Shown here: in pieces, positions 22,351 through 34,896 of the stretch | Numbering within the stretch: the first letter of the stretch is position 1 | Layout: each line of letters starts with the position of its first letter | Assembly: GCF_954871325.1 (NCBI RefSeq) | Contig: NC_088775.1 | Coordinates: forward strand, 15,415,561-15,479,560 | DNA from: Gordionus sp. m RMFG-2023 | Lineage: Eukaryota > Nematomorpha > Gordioida > Chordodea > Parachordodidae | Direction of reading: 5' to 3' | DNA: 64,000 bases | Notes under the pieces: model-generated | What the model was told of the DNA's origin: nothing | Databases searched by the model: none | What the model saw: the letters and a program-made list of their open reading frames with translations, nothing else | Program-made: the position numbers and the translations under genes

Positions 22351-24330
22351 TAAATTTTTTTATAAGAGTTATATAATAATATCATGAGTCTCATTACAAT
22401 TCTAATACACAAATACAAATATAAATTTACTAAATGAATGTTGGATTTCAGCATTTATAACTTCTACTCTCTACCCTCCATATTTAGATTAAGAATGATT
22501 TTGAAAGTATTATAAGGCAATTTATGAAAACAGCTGAAGGATAGCTGAAATTTATCATTTTTAACTTTGCATCCAAAAATAAAAAAAATTATCCAAAAAC
22601 TTCTAAAAAAACATATGATAAGTCTTTTATACAATTGGAAAATAAAAATTGTTAAACGCCACCTCGCGTATTAATATTCATTAAATTAGGATTTTAATAT
22701 AATTGAATTTAGTTTTATTAATTTAGCGAACAAATTTTTTGACACTAATAAAATGATTTAAATGTTTTTCAAAGAAATTAATTAATACCAATAATAATAT
22801 ATAATTATAAAATAATAAAAATTTGTTATTTTTATAAACACAACCATATCTTGGCTGTTATAAGTATTTTATAGGAGCATATAATAAAATATTTTCTTAC
22901 ATAAAATGATTTAGACCTTTTATCATTTTTTTGTTTGTGCAACTTTGGCTTTCAGCCAGTAACATTGTCTTTTTTGACTTTTATTTTTAAAAATCCATCT
23001 AAAATTTTAAGATTGGGATTTTATATGGGCGACATTATTTCCATTTCGCTTCCACTACCTTCTTCTTCACTACCATTAGTGTTAAGCATCCTATAAATTA
23101 AAAAATATTACATAAAATTGGTGTTGAATTTTTTATCTATCTTAATGTGAGTTCTAAATCTTCCACCTAATTGGTTGTCATATTTGAAATATGGCGGGGA
23201 AAAAATAAGGAAATTAATAAAAGATTCCAATTTTTCACACATGATAATTAAAAAATATCTGTTTCCTTTATCAAGAAAATGAAAAAGACACAAGATTATT
23301 TTCAGAATAAATATTAAATACTGATCTAGTATCTTATTTAAAATGTCAAAAAAAAATAATGACCATAAGATACAAAAAGATTTTGTATATTAGATATAAG
23401 TATTCGCCATACTGCCCAACTCTGCGGATAACTAAAGGCTCTTTAAAGAAAAAGAAAAGAACGAAAAAAAACAAAAATGTAATTTTTTTTAAAAAAGGTG
23501 TTAATATTTTTTTTAATTGCACAATAAGAGAAAATTTAAGATATATATATTTATATTTATTTTAATATGGGTTTTAGTTCTAAGATTCGAGTGAGGTTAA
23601 GCGCTCTGGTGAGATGAGATGTTTTGTGGAGTGAATCAACTGATAGAATGCTTTCCCAAACAATTTTGAAAACTTATGGATTTTGATTTTATCCCCTAGG
23701 CTGAAGAGAAACTTAGAGTGATCATAATGGATATCAAGAATTTTTGCGATGTTTAATATGAATATTATGTTTAAAATTTGGTATAATCTATAATAAATAA
23801 TAATAAGCCAATGGAAGGCAATATTATTGTTTGCTCTCATAACGAATATAATTTGTGGATTTAATTTTTTAGACCCCCCCCACCCACCCAAAGTGAAATA
23901 ATTAATAACATTTTAGCCAATTTTAGCTCCCACACTGAAAAAGTTTTTCTTATTCGGCTTTCGTGCCTTTCAAGTTATTTCGAGCGCCAGCTGGCTCTTT
24001 AGAAATTGGGGTGGTTTTGACCATAATAAGTAAATGAAGGCGTCTATAGCATTAGTTCTCATTAAATAAAATATTTGGCACAAGTGTGTTTAGGATTTTC
24101 CTTTATTTTCTTTATCCAGATATTGAAACAATAGCCATGTAAAGTAGTACACTATAAATATATAAGTAATAGGCGTAAAAATATCATGATTTATTTATAT
24201 AAAATAATCCAAAGGAATTGCGAGTAATTATAAATTCAATCAGAAGTAAAGGTTTTTATAAAATTACTGCAATTATGATTAAAAGTTAAAAAAAAATAAA
24301 AAGTGAATAATTATCATAAAGCTATTTTTT
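22351..24330. other. non-coding, no supported gene
   Basis: AT-rich with scattered pyrimidine tracts. A 103-codon minus-strand frame at 23891-23580 matches no family I know and has AT-driven composition. I see no splice context to support it. Confidence 0.35.
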
Positions 24331-25109
24331 ACCTAAGAGATCCAGTCATTTTATACCTTTTTGGTCCCCCCATTTATATCCCGATATGTCCCCCATATTT
24401 CTCCAATCCCCCCATCTCCTCTACAACTCCACCGATTTCTCCACTGTTACCTCCTCGCTAACAAAAAATACATTTGTTAATTCATTCAAAACAAAAATAA
24501 TTTAACTTCTTAATTATAATGATTAATAACCTCGTAAACCAACGTCTATTATTAATTAATTATTTTTTCATTTCGAAAATCTAAATGTTTTAGATATTCG
24601 TCAACTCATTTTTAAAAAAAATCTACTTTCTAATAAATTTCTCCAATAAATTAAGATACTATTCTCTCCTAGTTATTAAACTAAGAAAAATATTTAATCT
24701 TAATTTATATTATTTTATTACCAATGTTATTTCTACTTCAATTAATTGTCCCAAAATAATTTTTCCTTTCACCATAAATTATTTCGTTAATCAATTAATG
24801 GAAATAAAATAAAATATTAATATTCCTCTACTTTTTAAATAAGATATTGTTGGCTAACTCCCTTCTATATATGTTAGTCCCCTTGTCAATCTTCATCCCG
24901 TGAATATATTTTGCTTCACTTGGAGCCAACTCATTTATCCCTTCATTTTATTTTATACTCCTCTACTTCGCCTCAGATTTATTGTTTTAAACCAACTAGC
25001 ACCCGCCTCACTCTATTTTTTTTTCACGAGCTTATCCTTTTTTAAAAAAATTTTTCTCTTCTTTTAAACTCATCACTCGAACTTTTCATTATTTTTTTTA
25101 GCTATACCA
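24331..25109. other. pyrimidine-rich non-coding stretch
   Basis: Long runs of CCCCCAT, TCTCCAATCC and CTCCTCT-like sequence on the plus strand up to about 24470, then AT-rich. Possibly an old element end; no inverted partner seen. Confidence 0.3.
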
Positions 25110-25812
25110 CAAACCTTGAATATAAAAATATATATTTTATGCTTATAAAATAATGTGTAAGTTATTACTAGTATATTGCAAAATTTTTAATGATATGTTT
25201 TAAAGATTATTTTATTACCAATCACATTTGATTGATAAGTACCAGTCATAATTTTCATAAACTTTACTATATCGCCATTTTACAACATTTTTTAAATATT
25301 TTAAGCTTATAAATTATAATGCCTAGAGAAAAATTAAAACCAATATATAAATTTACATATAGTATTATAAATGACACAACAAATCTGATATCATACTGGC
25401 AATTCCGGCTACCCAAGTTAGTGTGGAAAGATGTTTTTCAACAATTAAATTTATATTATTCTTTATAGATGTAATTTGAGTAAGACGAATTTTGAAAATA
25501 TATTAATTGTGGGGCAATTTAAGTAATTGTTCATATTAAAATTAATCATTAATAAAATTAAATATTATTTTATAATGTGCAATTAATAAAAATGAAGGTT
25601 TTATGTATGAGTTTTTTTTATTTTAATTATTAAATAAATAAAAAATATTCTTCCATTTACATAATTCGAATGTCGGTTTGAATAAAAAAGTGTTCTAACC
25701 AGTTTATAGAGGTTCGACCGAACCCGTTATTTTATTTTTACGAACCGAACAGGAACTTTGAACCGTTATTTTTATCCAAACCTGAACCGATCCGATATTC
25801 GTTTCAGTAAAA
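25110..25812 (+). mobile_element. hAT relic, inverted copy of 7103-7920
   Basis: Reverse-complement match to the first relic from about 7103 to 7790, including the CGGTT-rich end (GAACCGATCCGATATTCG near 25800). The plus strand from 25393 encodes ILAIPATQVSVERCFSTIKF, the hAT dimerisation motif, but this copy closes earlier than its partner. The distal ~130 bp of the other end is missing. Confidence 0.65.
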
Positions 25813-26567
25813 ATTGTAAAAGAGTTCTATTGACAGCATTATTAATCATCACTCTAATTCTTCAAGGCATATTTAAAGGGGGAGGGGTCTTAAAACTTTT
25901 TGTAAAATTAAATAAGAATTTTAAAAAAAATATTTTAATTGATTTATTAATCTTTTTTCTAAATCCTCTGGATCTAGATCCCGGAGGGGAAGGTGGTCGG
26001 CTACAAAAATATTTTGAGAATCAAATGAAAGCTAAAATGGCATATATTTGATTTGTTAATAATTCCTCATCATGGTCTTTAGGTCGAGGTTTCTTTGGGG
26101 TGGAGACGGCGGACAGATATATAGCTTCCACTCGTGTATAATAAATTATTACTATAATTATACATTTTTCAGGAAAAAAATTAATTAAATATTTTAAAAA
26201 ATTGGGGAGAACGAAACAAAATGATTTAAAAGAAATATGGCCAAAATGCATATAAAGGCCAGTCTACCTCTTTCCGATAATATTAATATAAATAAGCCGC
26301 TGAATATTTGTCTCATATAGATAAATCTTGGCTAGTCTTTAAGATTCGATGATATCTCCTTTTTATAGAATGTTACAAATTGATAGTTAAAATAGATTGC
26401 TGTTAATATGTTCAGAGTTCAGACACTAGTAAATAAAATAATTTGGTTTAATTTCATGAAAAACTGCTAGTATATATATTTAAATAATATGAATATCAGG
26501 GTACGTCCAAACTCTAAAAATTAATAAAAGATTTTACATTATTTTAACTTTGTGTTGGTAACACATG
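25813..26567. other. non-coding
   Basis: A G-rich patch near 25880 and 25980; no gene recognised. Confidence 0.3.
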
Positions 26568-26575
26568 ATGGCAAG

Positions 26576-27212
26576 CAGCGTCTATATGACAGGATTTTCA
26601 CTGGATGCAATCCCACCCCTCCACTCAAAATCTATACCCCCCCCCCCACTCAAAATCTATACCCCCCCCCCCCCCTAAAAATTTGCCACTACCAATTTTA
26701 ATTAAACCGTTATAATTATAATGACATTCCTTACAGAAATTTTAAAAAGAATAATTTAAATTATTTTATTTCTACTACCAACTATCAAAATTTTGTGAAT
26801 ATAATGGAGTTCTTTTTTAGATAATGAATTCAATTAAAAACTCCCTCATTTACAATCAAGACATTATTATAGCATTATGAGCTTGCTGAGAATGTCTAAA
26901 CCTTTTAAATTACATTTAAAAGGATTGGGAAGTTTTATTTGGAAAATAATGTCTATGATTGTTTGCAATGTATAGATATGATCGATGATCAGCAATATCA
27001 TTGTATTATAATAGGTCTATAATAAAAGTATTAATTTTTACAGCAATATATTTTGTCCTATTTTATCTCAAAATTTAATAGATAGCCCCCCCCCCCCTTC
27101 CCAAAAAAATTTAACCTACCCCCATTAAAGGCGCCTACTTTCTACCCCCTTAAGAAAAATTGGATGCAAACTATTCCTACCCTTCCCCCCCCCCTTACTT
27201 ATGTAGACGCTG
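26576..27212. mobile_element. hAT MITE with perfect 8-bp target-site duplication
   Basis: Left end CAGCGTCTATATGACAGG, right end CTTATGTAGACGCTG, inverted. The octamer ATGGCAAG flanks both sides exactly (26568-26575 and 27213-27220). It is 637 bp, non-coding, with several C8-C12 tracts and a duplicated CACTCAAAATCTATACCCC block inside the left end. Confidence 0.9.
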
Positions 27213-27220
27213 ATGGCAAG

Positions 27221-27784
27221 TAAAGACTATGTAAACTATTTTATTAAATTAAAATGAAGAATTACATTGTCATACTATATAAAATTTCAACTTAAGTATT
27301 ATTTTAGAATTTTAAATTTGAATATAAAATAAAATGAAATAAGTCAGTAAAAACCGCAATATATTTTATAAAAGGTTATAAGTAGAAATCGCGATAAATT
27401 TTATAAAAGGTCATTCGAATATTATAATTATTAAAGATGATCTTAATTATTATTAAAATTTATTTCAATTAATATTATAATTAATTTAAATTAAATTTAT
27501 ATAATATTTTTATAATTTTTACAATTTATTTAAATTTATTATAATTATTATTTAAATTTTAAATTCATATTTATTTTAAATTTTAATTAATACTTAACAT
27601 CTATAACACTTTGCTTACCAAAATATTACTATTTGATTAATTTAAATATTATTTAAAAATTTATTATTATAGGAATTTCAGCACAATTAAGAAAACTCAA
27701 ACAAATTTTTGCTTAAAAAAAGAAAGAAATTTTACAAATCCTAATTTTATAATTTAAAAAAATATATATATACAAACTCTACCC
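27221..27784. other. AT-rich non-coding
   Basis: Nothing supported. Confidence 0.35.
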
Positions 27785-27900
27785 CGCGGCATCATGTCAA
27801 TTCGGCGCTGAAAATTCGGCTCAGCGTCAAAGCGCGACGACAATTCGGTGCAGCGACAATTCAATGCGGCAACAATTCTGTGCGGCGTCAATTCGGCCTA
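27785..27900 (+). repeat. GC-rich minisatellite, ~15-bp unit
   Basis: Six to seven imperfect units of GTCAATTCGGTGCGGC-like sequence, an island of GC in AT-rich DNA. Confidence 0.75.
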
Positions 27901-27968
27901 TTTTGGTTAAAATCTTAATCGGACCATTTTTAAAAATAGACCCAAATCGGGCCGTTAAAAACACTACC
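27901..27968 (-). mobile_element. solitary end of the TAGTG MITE family
   Basis: TTTTGGTTAAAATCTTAATC followed by CGGGCCGTTAAAAACACTA matches the right half of the MITE at 41981-42173. No partner end nearby. Confidence 0.45.
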
Positions 27969-29302
27969 CTGCAAGATATTCAATTGCAGCCAAAGTAAAT
28001 ATTTATTCAACATCTTAAACACACGGAAAAGTATAACATATATTTATTTTCCCAACATTCTTATTTTCATCAGCTTTAACTCGCAACTAGAATATAATTC
28101 GTGAACATTTACATTGAGAACTCTTAATAAAGGATTTGCAAAAAAATATGATCGACGATACGCATAAAATGTATCGCAACAAGGCTATTTATATGTTAAA
28201 ATTTCAAAAGTATCGATAATACCTTTCGATAAAAATAGAACATACTCGATAAGTGATCTGTAAGTTACATTACATTTATAGCTAAATCAACTCTTAATTT
28301 ATAATCAATCATATATTTAATTAATGCGTTGATAGGAAGAAAAAATAATGTATATCCCTGTAGATGTATCAGATAATATTGAAAAAGTTTACCTAGATTA
28401 TCAGTAATATCTTATTATTATATTATATTTATGTATAATATAAGATTTTTATTTAAACTTGACAAAATATATTATAATAAAAAAAAATATTATTAATATT
28501 TATGAGGTTGACATTCTTTTCTCACGTAAAAAAAATCACTTGAGTAATGTTAACTTTATATACTAATAATATACAAAATAATAAATGATAAGTGGAATTT
28601 TTAAAAGATAATTATCTTTTCTTTATCTGTATCTGCATATTATTTTAATAAATAATAAAGATACAAAAGCTATGTTTGCTAAACAAATAAAAAGAATATC
28701 GAAATAAAAATGATTTCTTTTTAAAATGAATATGATTTGCAATTATTTAGCATAATATTATTGTGGGAAATTTAAAAAATATTGCCGAGTTTAACGACAT
28801 ATATCACATAAAAAAATTGTTTTTATAGAAGGTATGAGGAGGTGTAAATTATTAACTATATATATAAATATTTATAAAAATTATAAATAAATTAAAATAA
28901 AATTAAAATTTCATATTTTTAATAGTACAATGTAAAAATAATCATATAAGTGCTATCACTTTGTGATGATATAAACATGGATATTATCACAAAACTTAAC
29001 TTAAAAAAAATCAGGAAGAAGGTTGTATTTATTTATTTATAATATAATAGAGTTTGATTTATAAATATATGATTATTTTTTCTTCATGTTTTTATTGTAT
29101 AGAGATAGCGTCTATTTGAAATAAAAATAATTTTAAATTTAATTGGTATTATATAAGCTATATTTTATAATATATGGAAAATGATTCAATGTGAAAATTT
29201 TTATTTTTTAAAAATAAATTAACCGTCAATAAATTTTTTTATATTAAGCTTTATAAAATATTATTTTAGACGCAATAATAAAAAAAAAATTTTATTTTTA
29301 AA
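27969..29302. other. AT-rich 5' flank of the CABIT gene
   Basis: No exon, repeat or promoter motif can be picked out with confidence in this very AT-rich stretch. Confidence 0.35.
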
Positions 29303-31880
29303 ATGACACTATTATCCTCTATTCCAATTCCAAAAACCCAGATTAATCCAAGGACTGTTGATTGTGACGGTGGATCACAAATCGATAAAATAGAAAAAGA
29401 ATCAATTGGCCTTATAGTAAATTTACCTCCTAAAACGACTGAGATACTATTTTCAAGGTTCTTTCCCTGTTTAATAGAGTATTTAGAAAGTAATGAACGC
29501 AGCAACCTACTCCTAAACAATTCGAATCAAAGAGAACAAATTAATATTATAGGTCAACTAATCCGGCAAAAAATCCACGCCAATGAAATTTACCCGACCA
29601 ATCCTAAGCATAAAATGATATTTTTTTATAAAACCATAAAATACGCCAAGATTTTGGGGAAATGTTCTTTCGAGAATCCATATGACTTTTCCAACAATCA
29701 AACGATAAATATCGTTATTCCCGAGACTCATGAAGGTTTTATTTTATAGAGGAAATTCTTTTTTAAAACGTTTTGGAATAAAATATTCTATCCTGATTTT
29801 TTTTAAAAATAATAACTTATTTATTTATTTCAGAAAATTTTATAGAGGTGGAATTTTTTTTTAGAGCCAGCTAGGAATTTATTTAAAAAATCTTATTATT
29901 TCTTATTTAAAAATTATTTTTTGGCTATATTTTTTGAAATTTGTTTTAAAAGGTTAAAAAGAAAATATGAGCAGAAATATGTGAATGTTAAAAAATCCAT
30001 TTATATAACTTCTTAAATGATTAATTGATATATATCTCTACTCAAGCTAACCAAAGATCCCCCTCCCCGCCATCGCAAATTTGCTTTCTCATAAATAACA
30101 TTTTAGACATAATAGTTTTCCCCTACAACCCAACACCTCCCTCTTACCGAAAAGGTATATAATACATCACTATCACTATAAAGAAGAAATAAAAATTAAA
30201 ATTTTTAAAATAACGATTATAATGCATGATTAGGAAAAGCTATTTTTAAAAATAAAGTAAGTGACACTCTATAATAATTTTTATAAAAATAAATATACCC
30301 AAAGGGCTACAATAAGTGACACTAAAGGCCTCCAATAAAATTTATGCGAAAATACCTGCCTAATCCTGAATACATATATGGATTTCTATAGTCATATAGT
30401 ATTCTTCTTAAAACACAAAGAATTTCATAGTGTCATTTTTTAAAAATATTAATTAGATGTGGATAGAATCATAATTACTTTAAAAAAAATTTAAATCGGC
30501 CCTCAACGAGTTTTAGGCCCGAATAGGGTTTAAAATTTTTAAGCCGCGTTATAATTTTCCAAATTACACTCCAGACAGTCTCTTATTTATTTTGTATATA
30601 TATAAGAAATTATAATTATTCTTTCTTTTCAAAAATATTTAGGCTGGTTTAGATATGAACGAGATGATGGACAAACAGCTGTATGTTTAAACAAAATTGA
30701 ACAATTAGCCTTAATCAATCCTAAATACTTTTTGTCCGCGATCGATGTTTTAGGTTACTATCATTTGCCCCAAAACGATAACGTAAAAATAAACTGTTCA
30801 AATTATGAAAAGGAGAACGATACTTTGACGCACCTCGAAAATATAAAATTGAACTGCGGTAATTTGGGTTATAGCGAAACGATAGACTATTCGAGAATAA
30901 GAGAAACGGAACGACGGAATAAAGAAATAGGTGCATCAACTAAGGGAGACTCAAAATTTGACACCTTTTACAAGCACAACATACCGAAGGGCACCTTGTT
31001 AAAAAATATGGGAATATATTACGAAGCAGATTCCAAGGCTCGTAACGACTATAATTACCAGAATATGAAGAGAAATTATCCTTGCAACGAGGACTGGAGA
31101 ACAATAAATTATATAAACTACAATCTCGTATCGTCCCATAAAAATTTTCAGCCTCAACATTCACCCATGCCGCAACTCCTTACCAAAGAATCGTACTCAC
31201 AAATTCTGTCCTGTCGCAACGATTTAAAATTGAGCGCGGATAAAAATAAATTAGAATTTTTACCTAAATACATGAAATGCGCTATCGTGAACGAATCCAC
31301 TGATATCCACAACAGAGACGATTTAAACTGTAAAGTTTCCGAAGGTGCTATAATCGTATTCCTACCTTTTCACCGTAAGGGAAAATTTTACATAGTCGGG
31401 CCTTCGGATTGTTCGAGTTTCAATTGCGTTTACCCAGTATCTAGCATCATTAAAAAATTGGCGAACGCCAATGAAAACCAACAATTCGATAAAGATAATA
31501 TGTTTAAAAAATCTTGTGATACGTCACCACCCCTGGTTCTTAAACACGTGAGCGGTCCTTTGCCCACAAAAGTATTTCCTCAAACATCTCACGATCAAAT
31601 CAGTTTTCACCTATATCCTCATATCGAGGTTCAGGAGTCGATTATAGCCTGCTCGTTTCACCCCATGTTGCATTTATTTGAAATCGATATTTCCGAAGAT
31701 AACAATATTTTTATCGATCCCAGCATAAATATTTTATTCGGCAATACACACATTAAGTCAAAGCACAATAAAATGTTCTTAAATACATTTGAAAATGAAA
31801 CATACCACGAGTGCTTAAAATTTTGCCAAGCCTTGGCTCCTTCCTTCATAAAAGCTATAAAAGTTATTCATTTTGTGTAA
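29303..31880 (+). CDS. CABIT-domain protein, GAREM/Serrano/Themis type, two exons
   Basis: Exon 1 is 29303-29735 and exon 2 is 30643-31880. They join in phase 1 across a GT...AG intron (29736-30642), giving 556 codons plus stop. The ATG at 29303 is the first after an in-frame stop at 29279. The join creates IPETHEGWFRYERDDGQTAV, and the frame then runs unbroken to the stop. The layout fits a CABIT repeat, known from signalling adaptors (GAREM links growth-factor receptors to ERK; Themis acts in T cells). Residues 137-180 hold the IPxxxxGWF...NPKYFL block. Residues 259-270 read PKGTLLKNMGIY. Residues 355-393 contain MKCAIVN (the core Cys) and then LPFHRKGKFYIVG, followed by VYPVSSIIKKL. About 80 Asn/Lys/Tyr-rich residues separate the first two blocks. 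No SAM domain or proline-rich tail follows, unlike vertebrate GAREM. Family placement rests on remembered motifs; the gene model itself is solid. Confidence 0.7.
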
Positions 31881-31886
31881 AATAAA
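31881..31886 (+). promoter_or_regulatory. polyadenylation signal AATAAA
   Basis: AATAAA directly abuts the TAA stop of the CABIT gene, implying a very short 3' UTR if used. Confidence 0.5.
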
Positions 31887-33748
31887 AGCGTTTAAATTTT
31901 TAAATCAGGGAAGCATATATTACAAAAAAAATGTATAAGTATATTGTAATATAATAAATTGCAATTTTTCTGATATTACTCAAAATATAATGCACAAATC
32001 TTAAAATAATATTTTAATAATTCAAAATTTTCTTGAATATCGTCTTAAAAATTGTATACTATTGAACAATCGCGAATATATTAATAAAATAAAATTCGAA
32101 ATTATGATTATATTGGTAAATAGAGTTAACGTCTTTCAACATGCTAAATAGTAGTTATGATGACTGATGATTAAAGAATTTCATGGTAATTTAGCTTGGC
32201 ATAAACTAAATGGGGATAGTAGCTAAAACAACCTAAACAACACTCCTAAATTCAGATACTTAGCAGAAACCCTCGTGGCCAAATTTTACATATATAGGAG
32301 GTGGTTTGGTAAAATTTCTGCTGGATACTTCTATGCCCAAATAATCCGGGCAATTTTTTTCATTTAAGCAAAAAGTTTCATTTTTAGTCAAATTTGCTGT
32401 TGAGTGGCGGTGGACGGCTCCTTCAATTATCTTATTTGTAATTAAATAATAATTGACCTGACTAGTATCCTACCAAAACGGGAAAATAGGCTAGAATTCT
32501 TGTATATTTTTAGAAGAAGTGTATAGGTGTTATTTTTCCAATTTTGAAAATTAATTTATTGCGCACTTTTATTGAAGAAAAAAAAATCTGTTCTTACAGG
32601 AAATGTATTCAATATGTAATTACCTACCTTATGAATTTCAGACAATATTTTGAACTTTGTCATTTATTCATGAGTTATATATTGAAATATAAATAAAAAT
32701 TAATATAAACATAAAAATATTTTGAAAGTTTATAACAAAATTCATTAAAATTAAAAGAGTCAGACATTCCACTCATGCTGGAATATTGATTTATGATGAA
32801 ATTAAATAAAGTCTTGAATAAATGTTTTAAATTTGGAAGAAAAGAAACACATTTACCTGAAATATTCACTTTAAAATTAATTTTTTGCAATGAATAGATA
32901 TTGGAATATATGTCAAAAGAATAAATCTACCATATTTTTTTTTAAAATTATGTATATTTAAACTTACAATTAATACATAAACGTAGATAGTTACAATTAG
33001 CTAGCTAACTTACAAACTAAATAGTTTTGATAATGTTTTAATTTTAGATGGCGCAACAATGTTGAGAATTATAGAATACCGAAAAAATCATTTTAAAATT
33101 TAAAAAAAATAGATAATATTTTTTACTGAAGAATGAGCAGAAGAAAAATAAAAAATTAGATAAAAAATGAAAGAGTGTGAAAATGGGGAAAAAATTAATA
33201 GAAAAAGATAATCGAAAAAGAAGAAAAATTAAGTTTAAAAATAAAATAGGGAAAATAATAAATGTATATATGTATAAAACTAAAAATGAGAATCAAAGTA
33301 AAATTTAAATAAATTATAAAAATACCTCAAAATCAGGAGAAAAAAAGTCACAAAACAGAAATCTATTAGTGTTCAACTGATATTGATTGCTAAGAAGATG
33401 TTAATCATACAAAGATAAAAAATGATTAATGGAAATGGATGCATATTTTTAAACGCGAAAATATATATATACTTCAAAAAAATTTTATCACGTACTTATA
33501 ATCAGAATCTAGAGGACTTTGTTAATACAAGTTTTTGATTTATTGCTGTAATAGATTTTTTTTTATCTATCAAACATTCAATGTTAAATATTTTCACATG
33601 GCTCGGCTCAAGACAGCGAAATGTACTAAAATGGCTGCCATAATGTGACCATTCATTTTATTAATTCTTTTAGATTGTTTCATATCAAACTCCTATTTAA
33701 TTTTTATTATAAGGTTCTATTATAATTTTAAAGTAATTGAGCAAAGCA
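31887..33748. other. non-coding AT-rich DNA
   Basis: No gene or element recognised; purine-rich A/G stretch around 33120-33360. Confidence 0.4.
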
Positions 33749-33990
33749 CAGTGACGTCTCTATCTTTCCCCATTTCAAGGGGGCTCCCACTTTTTAGAAA
33801 TTTTTAAAATTATGGGGAAAAATAAGAAAAATAAGTGTTCTTAAAATGAGCAAATAATTTTTAGCAAAAAAGAAGAAAAAATGCAATCCTATAACTAAAA
33901 TTTGAAAAAACATTTTTTTATACTTTTTCATATGAATCTTCAAAGTTTTTAGAGGGCTTGCGTATTTGCGCCCCCCTCCGGCAAAATACT
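33749..33990. mobile_element. possible hAT-like MITE
   Basis: CAGTGACGTCTCTATCTTTC followed by CAAGGGGGCTCCC has the form of a hAT end. A GAGGGCTTGCG and GCGCCCCCCTCCGGC segment near 33950-33985 could be the subterminal part of the other end. No duplication of the flanking octamer was found. Confidence 0.3.
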
Positions 33991-34540
33991 TAATAGAAAT
34001 AAAATGATCACTTATAACTTCTTTTATTAGATACATATTGTCACTTTCCAAATTTACCTATCTTTTTAAAAAAAACATATTATAATCTCCTCAATATTAA
34101 TTAGAATGAAAGGAAATACGGTGTTTTCTTATTGGGCGTGTATAACCCAGATTAAAAGTTTTAAATAATTTTCAAATATATTTTAAGGTAAAATATTTAG
34201 ATAGCTATCTAGGAAATCGATACAGTATATATAGATGTTATATTGTTATCTAGATTTAATATTGTTAAATGGCTCGATTTAGTCAATTTTAAATTTTTAG
34301 CCAAAATTATAATATACAAGCCTGAAGATTTTATTAATAGTTGTTTAAACCTTTCTACTTTTTATGAACAAGCAAAATTTCCAGCCTCACATAATATATT
34401 TTTGTATAAAATATAGGGCTATCCATTTTTAAAATCGAGCAAACGCTATATATTTTTCTAGAAGCAAATATGATACGCATTACAATCGAAGATTTAACGA
34501 TTCCAAATTTTGACACAGGCACTATACATAATTTTTACTG

Positions 34541-34896
34541 AAAAAAACATCTTCCCTCTCAAAAATATAACTTAACAATCCAAAACGATCCTTTTAATAA
34601 TATTAAATAAATATAATAAACATTACTATAAGTCCACTTTATTTATGCACATATAACATTATATTTCATAAACATATTAAATCTTCCCCAATCAATCCCG
34701 TCTTCATCCAATACCATGTCTTCTTCACTCCAAATCGCAAACAAGGAATCTTTTATTGTTCTTTTCTAAAAACAACCCATGTGATCTTCTCGTTTTGCTC
34801 TTATCCACAAGGAAACATTAATTCCCCTGTCAGAAAATAACTGACATTTTCTGCATTATATTAAATTTATTTCTTCTTTTTTTCAACAGCTACAAC
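34541..34896 (+). repeat. 356-bp repeat, uninterrupted copy
   Basis: Near-identical to 36812-37025 joined with 40796-40939. It runs from the AAAAAAACATCTTCCCTCTC-like start to TTTTTCAACAGCTACAAC. It shows what the other copy looked like before the LINE landed in it. No open frame or inverted ends; class unknown. Confidence 0.85.

Noticed and set aside
23580-23891. 103-codon minus-strand frame as a gene
   Set aside because: No recognisable motif, AT-biased composition, no splice or polyadenylation context.
22300-24000. Complete hAT element starting at 22300
   Set aside because: No right end matching CCTGTTTACGCGTCTG and no second GCTTAATT octamer were found.
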